15,838 nucleotides of DNA from the NCBI GenBank assembly GCA_934668515.1, contig CAKUNS010000032.1:1-15838 (forward strand). The letters are read 5' to 3'. Shown one piece after another: positions 1 to 6,330 of this stretch. The DNA comes from an uncultured Eggerthellaceae bacterium (GTDB taxonomy: Bacteria > Actinomycetota > Coriobacteriia > Coriobacteriales > Eggerthellaceae). How positions within the stretch are numbered: the stretch's first letter is position 1; every line of letters starts with the position of its first letter. The notes beneath the pieces were generated by a model. It made no database searches and was not told the origin of the DNA. It was given only the letters and a program-made list of their open reading frames with translations. Both the position numbers and the translations under genes were made by a program.

Positions 1-435
1 CTCTTTCATTTTTGCGACTGCCTTTCTGGCACCGATGCGAAACTTGTCATCGTCGGTGGCGAGGGCACGTCTTACGACGATTCCACCCTGGCACGCTGGT
101 TTGGCCAGGGCACCGTTCATGAGCACGACGAGTACAATGCTAATCGCGCGATCCTTACCAAATGGTTTGGCAGCGACTCTTTCATGAGCGGTCTTGCTCC
201 GTTGGTGGACGATGGTTTCACCGATTCTTTCGGCGATCGCCCCGCAAGCATGGAATCCGTGTTCGAGGGCTTGAAGAAGCGCAAGGACGTCAATTGGATT
301 TACATGTCCCCGTCGTGTGACTTCACTGTTGCCGGTCAGTCGGTTGCAGCTTATGACGACTATGCTGTCGACGTTGTTGACGAGATCGAGTCGGGTATTC
401 ATTACCAGCAGCGAATCGGCGTGACGTGCGACTAA
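1..435 (+). CDS. NAD(P)-binding oxidoreductase, 3' part (COG2910-like)
   Basis: The reading frame is open from base 1 to the TAA at 433-435, so the gene starts outside the window and about 144 C-terminal residues are visible. It is a paralogue of the next gene: both carry GTDAK..IVGGEG, an R/KWFG segment, NWIYMSPSC and a C-terminal DDYA.D.VDE.ESGIHYQQR.G.TC block. The closing DYA...DE.E...H..QR pattern is typical of COG2910 / NAD(P)H-binding (NmrA/SDR-like) proteins. The N-terminal Rossmann glycine motif is missing only because of the window edge. The protein is probably a cytoplasmic NAD(P)-dependent reductase or epimerase-like enzyme of unknown substrate. The first ATG in the visible frame (184) is internal, not a start, because homology to the paralogue continues upstream of it. 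Confidence 0.85.
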   Translation, partial: LFHFCDCLSGTDAKLVIVGGEGTSYDDSTLARWFGQGTVHEHDEYNANRAILTKWFGSDSFMSGLAPLVDDGFTDSFGDRPASMESVFEGLKKRKDVNWIYMSPSCDFTVAGQSVAAYDDYAVDVVDEIESGIHYQQRIGVTCD

Positions 436-505
436 CGGCATAACGCCATTCGGCGAACGGTAGGATCCCTTTCGATATCCTTCGATTCAGCAGCCGAAAG
501 TGGGG

Positions 506-511
506 TACAAT
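506..511 (+). promoter_or_regulatory. Candidate -10 box for the oxidoreductase at 608
   Basis: TACAAT matches the sigma-70-type -10 consensus at five of six positions. A weak -35 (TTCGAT, 19-bp spacer) lies upstream at about 481-486. It would start transcription near 518-520 and leave a leader of about 90 nt. The second copy could therefore be transcribed separately from the first, although I see no terminator between them that would prevent readthrough. This rests on consensus matching only. Confidence 0.4.
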
Positions 512-535
512 CCAACTTGTAGGAGAAAGGCGGAC

Positions 536-590
536 GAAACGCAATACCCTGCTTCAGGGCGTTTCCGATGCACAATCCGGGTTGTCCGGA
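536..590 (+). promoter_or_regulatory. Two small hairpins in the leader upstream of 608
   Basis: The first hairpin pairs GAAACG (536-541) with CGTTTC (560-565) and CCCTG (547-551) with CAGGG (555-559), with a five-base bulge (CAATA) on the 5' side. The second pairs TCCGG (576-580) with CCGGA (586-590) and ends directly against the purine-rich ribosome-binding stretch at 591-606. Neither is followed by a T run, so they are not terminators. They could modulate translation of the oxidoreductase, or they could be chance pairings. Confidence 0.3.
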
Positions 591-607
591 AGAGGAAAGG
601 AAAAGGC

Positions 608-1279
608 ATGGCAAAGAAGATCGCAGTAATCGCCGCAAATGGTCACTATGGCCGTCCGATCGTCAAAGAGGCCATCAAGCGCGGTAACGACGTGACTGTG
701 TTCGTTGTCAACGACAACACCACTGTTGCCTCTCAGGTCGTTAAGAAGGAGCCGATGGATCTTACCAAGGAAGATCTGGCTGGCTTCGACGTGGTTATCG
801 ATGCCAACGGCATTTGGGCAGATCAGCTTATCGCCAAGCATTTCAAGTATGTCATGCATGTGTGCGACCTGGTTGCCGGCACCGACGCTAAGTTCCTTAT
901 CGTTGGCGGCGAGGGCAACTGGCAGGGCGATCCCACCGCAGCTCGTTACTTCGGCGAGGGCGTTGAGCATGTTCACAGCGAGTACAGCAAAGAAGCCATC
1001 CTTACTCGCTGGTTTGGTGCAGAGTCCCTTAAGGCTGCTGAAAGCGCTGCCGATGGCGGCTTCACGGGCAATGCCGCTCTGACCGCTCATTCCATGGAGG
1101 ATGTGTTCGCCGGCCTGCGCCTGCGTAAGGACTGCAACTGGATTTACATGTCCCCCAGCTGCACCTTTAAGGTTGACGGCTATGACGTTAAGCCTTACGA
1201 CGACTACGCAACCGACATCGTTGACGAGGCTGAGTCCGGTATCCATTACCAGCAGCGCGTTGGTGCTACCTGCGAGTAA
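608..1279 (+). CDS. NAD(P)-binding oxidoreductase (COG2910-like), complete paralogue
   Basis: This encodes 223 aa, close to the usual length for COG2910/NAD(P)H-binding proteins. The start chosen is the ATG at 608 (MAKKIAVIAANG) because AGAGGAAAGGAAAAGG precedes it and the Rossmann fold begins immediately. The frame is open further upstream to 500, but those 36 residues are Arg/Lys-rich and unlike the family. The nucleotide-binding loop is AANGHYGRPI at about residues 9-18, a variant of GATG..G, following a beta-strand IAVI. Residues about 100-223 share the GTDAK, GGEG, RWFG, NWIYMSPSC and HYQQR.G.TC blocks with the preceding gene. The protein is likely cytoplasmic and NAD(P)-dependent, with unknown substrate. 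The family includes proteins annotated as NADH-flavin reductase or epimerase, but nothing here fixes the reaction. Confidence 0.88.
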   Translation: MAKKIAVIAANGHYGRPIVKEAIKRGNDVTVFVVNDNTTVASQVVKKEPMDLTKEDLAGFDVVIDANGIWADQLIAKHFKYVMHVCDLVAGTDAKFLIVGGEGNWQGDPTAARYFGEGVEHVHSEYSKEAILTRWFGAESLKAAESAADGGFTGNAALTAHSMEDVFAGLRLRKDCNWIYMSPSCTFKVDGYDVKPYDDYATDIVDEAESGIHYQQRVGATCE

Positions 1280-1302
1280 GCAGCATCGCATATTGATTCT
1301 TG

Positions 1303-1336
1303 AAAACCCTGTCCGCAATGAGCGGGCAGGGTTTTT
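1303..1336 (+). terminator. Rho-independent terminator after the oxidoreductase
   Basis: AAACCCTGTCCGC pairs with GCGGGCAGGGTTT around the loop AATGA, with one non-Watson-Crick position, and ends in TTTTT. It lies 24 bp after the stop codon at 1279 and reads as a plus-strand terminator. Confidence 0.88.
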
Positions 1337-1356
1337 CGTACCAGAGGGTTTTATGG

Positions 1357-1391
1357 AAAGAAAAAGCCGGCACTTTAGGTAAGTGCCGGCT
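1357..1391 (-). terminator. Rho-independent terminator of ettA
   Basis: There is a perfect 11-bp inverted repeat, AGCCGGCACTT (1365-1375) and AAGTGCCGGCT (1381-1391), with a 5-nt loop. Read on the minus strand it runs into TTTTTCTTTC. It sits 16 bp beyond the ettA stop. Confidence 0.92.
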
Positions 1392-1406
1392 GATAGCGAG
1401 TGCGAT

Positions 1407-3089
1407 TTAATCGCGCGTGAGCTTGCGATGGATGCGGTGCGGCTTCGAAGCCTCGGCACCCAGGCGCTCGATGCGGTTCTTCTGGTAGTCGGCGAAGTTT
1501 CCTTCGTACCAGTACCACGCACCAGGGTTTTCGTCAGTACCTTCCCATGCAAGGATATGGGTGGCAATGCGGTCGAGGAACCAGCGGTCGTGGCTGGTGA
1601 TAACGGCGCAGCCAGGGAACTTGAGTAGGGCTTCCTCCAAGCTTTCCATGGTCTCGGTGTCGAGGTCGTTGGTGGGCTCGTCAAGAAGCAGCAGGTTTCC
1701 GCCCTGAGAAAGCGTAAGGGCGAGGTTCAGGCGGTTTCGTTCGCCGCCGGAGAGCACGTTGGCGGGTTTCTGCTGATCGGAACCCTTGAAGCCGAATGCG
1801 GCAACGTAGGCGCGGCTGGGAACCTCGGTTTCACCAACCATCATGTGATCAAGGCCGCCGGAAACGACTTCCCAGACATTCTTGTCGCTGTCAAGGCCGG
1901 CGCGCATCTGGTCGACGTAGGAGATCTTCGCGGTTTCGCCGATTTCCAGCGCGCCCGAGGTGGGCTGCTCAAGGCCGACGATCATCTTGAACAAGGTAGA
2001 CTTGCCAACGCCGTTTGGGCCGATGACGCCGACGATGCCGTTGCGCGGCAAATCGAAGGACAGGTCGTCAATGAGAACACGGTCGCCGAAAGCTTTGTGC
2101 AGGTGTTCGGCGGTGATGACCTTCGATCCCAGACGCGGGCCGACGGGGATGTTGATCTCGGTGTAGTCGATGTTGCGCTTCTGGGCCTCGGCTTCGGATG
2201 CCATGCGTTCGTAAGCCTCAAGACGAGCTTTATTCTTTGCCTGACGGGCTTTCGGGGAGCTGCGGACCCATTCCAGTTCGGATTTCATCTTCTTGGCGCG
2301 ACGCTGATCTTGCTGCCCCTGGGATTCCAGACGTGCGGCCTTGGTCTCGAGGTACGTGGAGTAGTTGCCCTTGTAGGGGTAAAGGGTGCCGCGGTCGACT
2401 TCGCAGATCCACTCGGCGACGTTGTCCAAGAAGTAACGGTCGTGGGTGACGGCCAGAACGGCGCCCTGGTAGTTCTTCAGGAACTGCTCGAGCCACAGAA
2501 CGCTCTCGGCGTCGAGGTGGTTGGTAGGCTCGTCAAGAAGAAGCAGGTCGGGGGCTTCAAGAAGAAGCTTGCACAGGGCGACGCGCCTGCGCTCGCCGCC
2601 GGAAAGGTGATCGACCATCTCGTCGGGGTCGGGGCACTGAAGCGCGTCCATTGCCTGGGAAAGCTGGCTGTCCAGGTCCCAGCCGTTGGCTGCATCGATT
2701 TCGTCCTGCAGGCGGCCCATTTCCTCCATTAGCGCGTCGAAATCGGCGTCGGGATTGCCCATCTCGCTGGAAACCTCGTTGAAGCGGGCGATTTTCGCGA
2801 TGGTGTCGGCGAATGCCTCCTCCACGTTTTCCTTAACGGTTTTGGTGTCGTCCAGCGGAGGTTCCTGAAGTAGGATGCCTACCGAGTAGCCCGGCGTGAG
2901 CTTTGCGTCGCCGTTGGAAACCTCTTCAATGCCCGCCATGATTTTGAGCAGGGTGGACTTGCCCATTCCGTTGGGGCCTACGACGCCGATTTTCGCGCCG
3001 GGGTAGAAGGCCATCGTGACATCGTCGAGGATGACCTTGTCGCCGTGCGCCTTGCGCGCCTTGTACATTTGGTAGATGAACTCTGCCAT
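1407..3089 (-). CDS. ettA: ABC-F translation factor EttA (energy-dependent translational throttle)
   Basis: This encodes 560 aa, matching the usual EttA length of about 555. The start at 3089 has AGGAG six bases upstream. It is a soluble protein with two ABC ATPase domains and no membrane segment. Domain 1 has Walker A GPNGMGKST (38-46), signature LSGGER (162-167), Walker B LLLLDEPTNHLD (182-193) and H-loop THDR (215-218). Domain 2 has GPNGVGKST (357-365), LSGGER (446-451), LLLLDEPTNDLD (466-477) and SHDR (499-502). The charged linker of about residues 245-310 (RRAKKMKSELEWVRSSPKAR) is the P-site tRNA interaction motif region of ABC-F proteins. The N-terminus EFIYQM and the WLEQFL..YQGAVLAVTHDR block resemble E. 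coli EttA. EttA binds the ribosomal E site and gates the first elongation steps according to the ATP/ADP ratio. Both ATPase sites look intact. It appears to be a single-gene unit. Confidence 0.95.
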   Translation of the reverse strand: MAEFIYQMYKARKAHGDKVILDDVTMAFYPGAKIGVVGPNGMGKSTLLKIMAGIEEVSNGDAKLTPGYSVGILLQEPPLDDTKTVKENVEEAFADTIAKIARFNEVSSEMGNPDADFDALMEEMGRLQDEIDAANGWDLDSQLSQAMDALQCPDPDEMVDHLSGGERRRVALCKLLLEAPDLLLLDEPTNHLDAESVLWLEQFLKNYQGAVLAVTHDRYFLDNVAEWICEVDRGTLYPYKGNYSTYLETKAARLESQGQQDQRRAKKMKSELEWVRSSPKARQAKNKARLEAYERMASEAEAQKRNIDYTEINIPVGPRLGSKVITAEHLHKAFGDRVLIDDLSFDLPRNGIVGVIGPNGVGKSTLFKMIVGLEQPTSGALEIGETAKISYVDQMRAGLDSDKNVWEVVSGGLDHMMVGETEVPSRAYVAAFGFKGSDQQKPANVLSGGERNRLNLALTLSQGGNLLLLDEPTNDLDTETMESLEEALLKFPGCAVITSHDRWFLDRIATHILAWEGTDENPGAWYWYEGNFADYQKNRIERLGAEASKPHRIHRKLTRD

Positions 3090-3144
3090 GTGATCTCCTG
3101 ATTGTTCGATAACCGTGTTGAAGCGGTATGAATGCAGCCAATCT

Positions 3145-3150
3145 ATTCTA
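3145..3150 (-). promoter_or_regulatory. Candidate -10 box for ettA
   Basis: On the minus strand this reads TAGAAT, five of six consensus positions, about 56 bp upstream of the ettA start. No convincing -35 box is visible at normal spacing, so the call is tentative. Confidence 0.25.
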
Positions 3151-3178
3151 TCAGCTTGCGTGGTTGTTTGGTTTCGGG

Positions 3179-3208
3179 TTTACCTCAAGCGTGGCAAGCT
3201 GATATCCT
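3179..3208 (+). promoter_or_regulatory. Candidate promoter of the methyltransferase gene
   Basis: TTTACC (3179-3184) and TATCCT (3203-3208) each match four of six consensus positions, with an 18-bp spacer. The predicted start near 3215 leaves a leader of about 50 nt before the ATG at 3267. That leader contains a small GCCGG/CCGGC stem. Confidence 0.4.
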
Positions 3209-3266
3209 AAGAAGGCGAAAATAACGTTTGTCGCCGGCACCCCGGCGCAGTTCGAAGGAGGGGGTC

Positions 3267-3914
3267 ATGGCTGAAGAGCCACGTGAGAATCCCGGCATGC
3301 CCGAGGGCGAAGTTGGAAGCGCGATGCTCGACCGCATGAACGGCGGCACGCACGAGCAACTTGCCAATTGGGCATTCCAGTATGTCCAGTTCAGCGACGA
3401 TATGGAGTATGCGCTTGATATTGGATGCGGCGGCGGCGCCAACGTGGCGCGTCTTCTTGACCGCATTCCCTTCGGCGAGGTCGTCGGCATCGACCCGTCG
3501 CCTCTTTCGGTTCAGAAGTCCATCGAGTACAACGCCAAGGCGGTTGAAGAGGGTCGCGCAACCATCCAGCAGGCCGAGGCTGCCGACATGTCTGCACTTC
3601 CGAACAGCGCTTTCGATGTCGTTACCGCCTTCGAGACCATCTACTTCTGGAAAGATGTTCCGGCAGCTCTTGAAGAGATCAAAAGGGTCATGCTCCCTGG
3701 TGGCACGCTGCTTATCTGCAACGAGGCCGATGGTTCCGATTCGGATCATTACTTCATGGCAATGCGCACTCCGGGCATGACCGTCTACACCCCGCGTGAG
3801 CTCGACGCTCTTTTGCGCGACGCCGGCTTCAAGAGGATTCAGATCTACGATGATGTGAAATCTGGTCATGTATGCGTTACTGCAAAGAAGCCGAAGATGC
3901 CGGAGAAGCTGTAA
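3267..3914 (+). CDS. Class I SAM-dependent methyltransferase
   Basis: This encodes 215 aa. The start at 3267 is chosen because AGGAGGGGG lies directly upstream; the frame extends 13 codons further but has no ribosome-binding site there. Motif I, the SAM-binding glycine loop, is ALDIGCGGGANVARLLD (49-65). The acidic residue that binds the ribose follows strand 2 in VVGIDPS (72-78). AEAADMSALP (103-112) fits motif II and FDVVTAFETIYFW (116-128) the post-II region. LPGGTLLI (143-150) is the usual motif III-like segment. The N-terminal MLDRMNGGTHEQLANWAF is common in Methyltransf_11-type small-molecule methyltransferases. The protein is cytoplasmic and its substrate is not predictable. It is transcribed alone, between divergent ettA and the convergent NifX-like gene. 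Confidence 0.87.
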   Translation: MAEEPRENPGMPEGEVGSAMLDRMNGGTHEQLANWAFQYVQFSDDMEYALDIGCGGGANVARLLDRIPFGEVVGIDPSPLSVQKSIEYNAKAVEEGRATIQQAEAADMSALPNSAFDVVTAFETIYFWKDVPAALEEIKRVMLPGGTLLICNEADGSDSDHYFMAMRTPGMTVYTPRELDALLRDAGFKRIQIYDDVKSGHVCVTAKKPKMPEKL

Positions 3915-3963
3915 GTTCAGCTTCATAGGCACGGTGTCGCTTTTGGCGCGCGGTATGTATGAG

Positions 3964-4000
3964 AAACGCCCGATTCGCGATGAGTGCGAGTCGGGCGTTT
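3964..4000. terminator. Bidirectional terminator between convergent genes
   Basis: A 15-bp arm, AAACGCCCGATTCGC (3964-3978), pairs with 3986-4000 around the loop GATGAGT, with one wobble or mismatch. Short T runs (TTT) lie at both ends. It sits between the convergent methyltransferase and NifX-like genes and probably serves both, though the T tracts are short. Confidence 0.72.
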
Positions 4001-4061
4001 GCATTGGAGCGGTTTGCGATGTGACAGGGAAGCGCTTCCTGAAATCGTGCGCAAGTGCGAT

Positions 4062-4427
4062 TTAGTGCTGGCAGGCGGTGGAAGGGTCCATCAGGTAAAC
4101 TTCGCCAGCAATGAACTTCTTGACGACATCGCCAACGATGGGGGTTTCGGTTTCTGCGAAAACCTTGATGCCAGCTTGAGTGAAGCGCGTCAGCGGAGGG
4201 GTTCCCATGCCGACGGCGAGAATGCCGTCGATGCCAAGAGTCATAGCGTAATCGATGACGCCGCCGCAGCCATACTGGTCATGGTCGATGTTCTTAACAG
4301 CTTCGACGTTCGCGATATTCATATCGTCGTCGAATTCGACGATGGTGAAGTACGGGCTGTGGCCGAAGTGGCCGCTGCGGACGCTTTCGAGCATTTGGTC
4401 GGTTTCGCTGGGGATTGCGAGTTTCAT
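4062..4427 (-). CDS. NifX/NifB-type dinitrogenase iron-molybdenum cofactor domain protein
   Basis: This encodes 121 aa. The start at 4427 follows AGAGGACGAGAAC; the 67 extra codons open upstream are low-complexity and have no family match. The whole protein is one Nitro_FeMo-Co (PF02579-like) RNase H-fold domain. SGHFGHSPYFTIVEFDDD (18-35) is the family's GrFGraPyF signature. GCGGVIDYAMTLGIDGILAVG (53-73) and GTPPLTRFTQAGIKVF (75-90) complete the core. In this family such proteins carry Fe-S or FeMo-cofactor precursors (NifX, NafY, the NifB C-terminus), but many stand-alone members occur outside nitrogen fixers. No nif gene is seen here, so an Fe-S or metal cluster carrier role is only inferred. 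C54 in GCGG and C119 near the end are possible ligands. Upstream lies a 343-bp divergent intergenic region. Confidence 0.85.
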   Translation of the reverse strand: MKLAIPSETDQMLESVRSGHFGHSPYFTIVEFDDDMNIANVEAVKNIDHDQYGCGGVIDYAMTLGIDGILAVGMGTPPLTRFTQAGIKVFAETETPIVGDVVKKFIAGEVYLMDPSTACQH

Positions 4428-4770
4428 GTTCTCGTCCTCTCTGAAATCAAGCCGCGCTTGCAGCTTCAAACACGGCTTAGTCAATGTATCGCTCCAAATG
4501 ATATCAAGGCTTTTGGTTTTGGGAACAGTAAAACGCTTCGTTTTCGATATCAGGTTAATTAATAGAAGTTTTGAGCTGCAGAAAAGCGAATCGGAGAATT
4601 GAAGCTCCGTCAGATCGCATAGCAACATGAACGGATGAGGGGTATTTGCTTGGGCATTGTTTATCGTTTGTCACGATTTCACTGGCTGCTTTCGGGTATG
4701 CTTTAGAGGTTTGATCGAATGAGGCGCGGCAACCTGCAGTAGGTGACCGCGCAATCACGAAAGGAAACTC
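4428..4770. other. Divergent intergenic region between the NifX-like and FKBP genes
   Basis: No gene is supported in these 343 bp. There are two GATATC sites (4500-4505 and 4546-4551) flanking the inverted repeat AAAACG-CTT-CGTTTT (4530-4544). TTAATTAA (4555-4562) lies in an AT-rich patch. This arrangement would suit operator and promoter elements for the minus-strand gene. On the plus side, TATGCT near 4699 is a possible -10 box for the FKBP gene, but no -35 box is at good spacing. Confidence 0.4.
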
Positions 4771-5196
4771 ATGAGCAACGACGGCAAGAAGGTTTCTGTC
4801 CACTACACCGGCACGCTTGACGACGGCACCAAGTTCGATTCGTCTCTTGATCACGGCGCTCCGCTTGACTTCACGTGCGGCGCCGGCCAGATGATCCCCG
4901 GCTTCGATGAGGCTGTTAAGAACATGGAGGTCGGCCAGACCCTTATGGTTCATCTTGAGCCTGCTCAGGCTTACGGCGAGTCTGACCCTGCTGCCATCCA
5001 GACCATTCGCATCGAGTCTCTTCCCGGTTCCGAGAACCTTACCGTTGGCGAGAAGGTCATGCTTGCAGGCCCCAATGGCTTCCCGTTCCAGGCTTTGGTT
5101 GTCGACAAGACCGACACCGAGATCACCTTCGATATGAATCACGAGCTGGCAGGCAAGGCTCTCAATTTCGAGATCACCCTTCTGAGCGCCGAGTAA
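4771..5196 (+). CDS. FKBP-type peptidyl-prolyl cis-trans isomerase, SlyD-like
   Basis: This encodes 141 aa. AAAGGAAA four bases before the ATG fixes the start. The FKBP core is split by an insert-in-flap (IF) chaperone domain, as in SlyD/FkpB. The first part has HYTGTLDDGTKFDSS (11-25), GQMIPGFDEAVKNMEVG (39-55) and AYGE (67-70). The IF domain spans about residues 72-120. The core resumes at DMNHELAGKALNFEITLL (121-138), a hallmark of this subfamily. The protein is cytoplasmic with no signal peptide. It should isomerise proline bonds and hold folding intermediates. It ends directly after the core, so it lacks the His/Cys-rich nickel-binding tail of E. coli SlyD and is not expected to serve in hydrogenase metal delivery. 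It is a single-gene unit. Confidence 0.92.
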   Translation: MSNDGKKVSVHYTGTLDDGTKFDSSLDHGAPLDFTCGAGQMIPGFDEAVKNMEVGQTLMVHLEPAQAYGESDPAAIQTIRIESLPGSENLTVGEKVMLAGPNGFPFQALVVDKTDTEITFDMNHELAGKALNFEITLLSAE

Positions 5197-5246
5197 TCGG
5201 TTTCTTTTAAAAAATAATCCTGCTTAGTTGTTTTGGCGGGAATGAA

Positions 5247-5282
5247 AAGCAAGGCTGCGATCAAATGATCACAGCCTTGCTT
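5247..5282. terminator. Terminator between the FKBP gene and ddh (best on minus strand)
   Basis: AAGCAAGGCTGCGATC (5247-5262) pairs with GATCACAGCCTTGCTT (5267-5282) around the loop AAAT, with one mismatch in 16 bp. On the minus strand it is followed by TTTTC, which suits the ddh transcript ending at 5314. On the plus strand the T run is weak, but the stem could still end the FKBP transcript. Confidence 0.78.
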
Positions 5283-5313
5283 ACTTTGCGGGGTGGACGA
5301 GTCAGCGCGAGTA

Positions 5314-6300
5314 TTAAAGCATATGAGCGCGCAGGTAATCGCCGTCGTGTGCGGAAAGATACGCAGGGGCGATGTCGAACACCGTGTTGCAGCCTGTTTT
5401 ACCCTCGGCGGCCAAGCGTGCGATGGCGCGAGCGAAGCACAAGAGGACGCTGGAGGTGAACTCGGGGTTCGAACCAAGCTTCAGCGAGTACTCGATCACG
5501 TGCTTGCGACCCGATGCGGTTTCGCCGGAGCGAAGCACGAATCCACCGTGGGGAAGCTCTTTGTGATCACGGTCGAGTTCTTCTTGAGAGATGAAGTTGA
5601 CCGTGGTGTCGTACTCGTCGAAGTAGTTGGGCATGGTCTTGATTTGTTCTTCGACGGCTGCGGCGTCGGCACCGTCTTCCAGCACGACCCAGCATTCGCG
5701 GGTATGCATTTCGCGCGTGGTGAACTCGGGGTTGTCGCCCGAACGAGCACCTTCTAGGGCTGCCGGGACGGGGTTGGTGTACTGGCGAGCGTCAGCGACG
5801 CCGTCGATGCAACGGATAGCGTCGGAATGCCCCTGGCTTACACCGCGACCCCAGAACGTGTAGTCCTTTCCATTGGGGAGGAAGGTGTTGCCGTACAGGC
5901 GGTTCAGGCTGAACAGGCCCGGATCCCATCCGCACGAGATAAGAGCGCACGTAGCGCCCTGCTTCGCTGCGGCGTCAACCGCAGCGAAGTGCTCGGGGAT
6001 GTTGTGATGCGTGTCGAAGCTGTCGACGACGTTATACCACTGCGCAAAGTGCGGGGTCTGCTTAGGCAGATCGGTTGCGCTGCCGCCGCAGATCATGAGG
6101 ACGTCGAACTCTCCCTTGGCGTTGCCGTCCTCGAGCTGCGAAGCAGGCTTAACTTCGGCGTTGCTTGCGACCTTCACCGTAGACGGGTCGCGGCGGGTGT
6201 ACACCGCGACCAGTTCCATATCGTCGTTCTGCGTAACAGCCATTTCAATGCCGCGGCCAAGGTTGCCGTAGCCAAGGATGGCGATTTTGATTGCAGTCAT
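5314..6300 (-). CDS. ddh: meso-Diaminopimelate D-dehydrogenase
   Basis: This encodes 328 aa, against 320 for the Corynebacterium glutamicum enzyme. The start at 6300 follows AAGGATCG. The enzyme (EC 1.4.1.16) reversibly converts L-tetrahydrodipicolinate, ammonia and NADPH to meso-diaminopimelate, a one-step route to peptidoglycan cross-link precursor and lysine. The NADP loop is ILGYGNLGRG (8-17). Family blocks include GGSATDLP.Q.PHFAQ (72-87), VDSFDTHHNIP.H (92-104), CGWDPGLFSLNRLYG (123-137), FWGRGVSQGHSDAIR (149-163), TMPNYFDEYDTTVNFI (222-237), LPHGGFV (249-255) and KLGSNPEFT (274-282). These align closely with the corynebacterial protein as I recall it. It lies 30 bp downstream of the symporter gene on the same strand and is probably co-transcribed with it. 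Confidence 0.95.
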   Translation of the reverse strand: MTAIKIAILGYGNLGRGIEMAVTQNDDMELVAVYTRRDPSTVKVASNAEVKPASQLEDGNAKGEFDVLMICGGSATDLPKQTPHFAQWYNVVDSFDTHHNIPEHFAAVDAAAKQGATCALISCGWDPGLFSLNRLYGNTFLPNGKDYTFWGRGVSQGHSDAIRCIDGVADARQYTNPVPAALEGARSGDNPEFTTREMHTRECWVVLEDGADAAAVEEQIKTMPNYFDEYDTTVNFISQEELDRDHKELPHGGFVLRSGETASGRKHVIEYSLKLGSNPEFTSSVLLCFARAIARLAAEGKTGCNTVFDIAPAYLSAHDGDYLRAHML

Positions 6301-6330
6301 CTTCGATCCTTATCAGTTGGAAACCGATGT

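Noticed and set aside
500..607. N-terminal extension of the complete oxidoreductase
   Set aside because: It covers the probable promoter -10 box and leader hairpins, is Arg/Lys-rich, and the family begins at MAKKIAVIA.
554..1684. 376-codon minus-strand frame covering the oxidoreductase and the ettA end
   Set aside because: It crosses two terminators and lies antisense to the oxidoreductase; no domain or ribosome-binding site was seen.
1845..2732. 295-codon plus-strand frame inside ettA
   Set aside because: It is antisense to both ATPase domains of ettA, with no independent support.
4428..4628. 67-residue upstream extension of the NifX-like protein
   Set aside because: There is no homology to the family, and the ribosome-binding site lies before the ATG at 4427.
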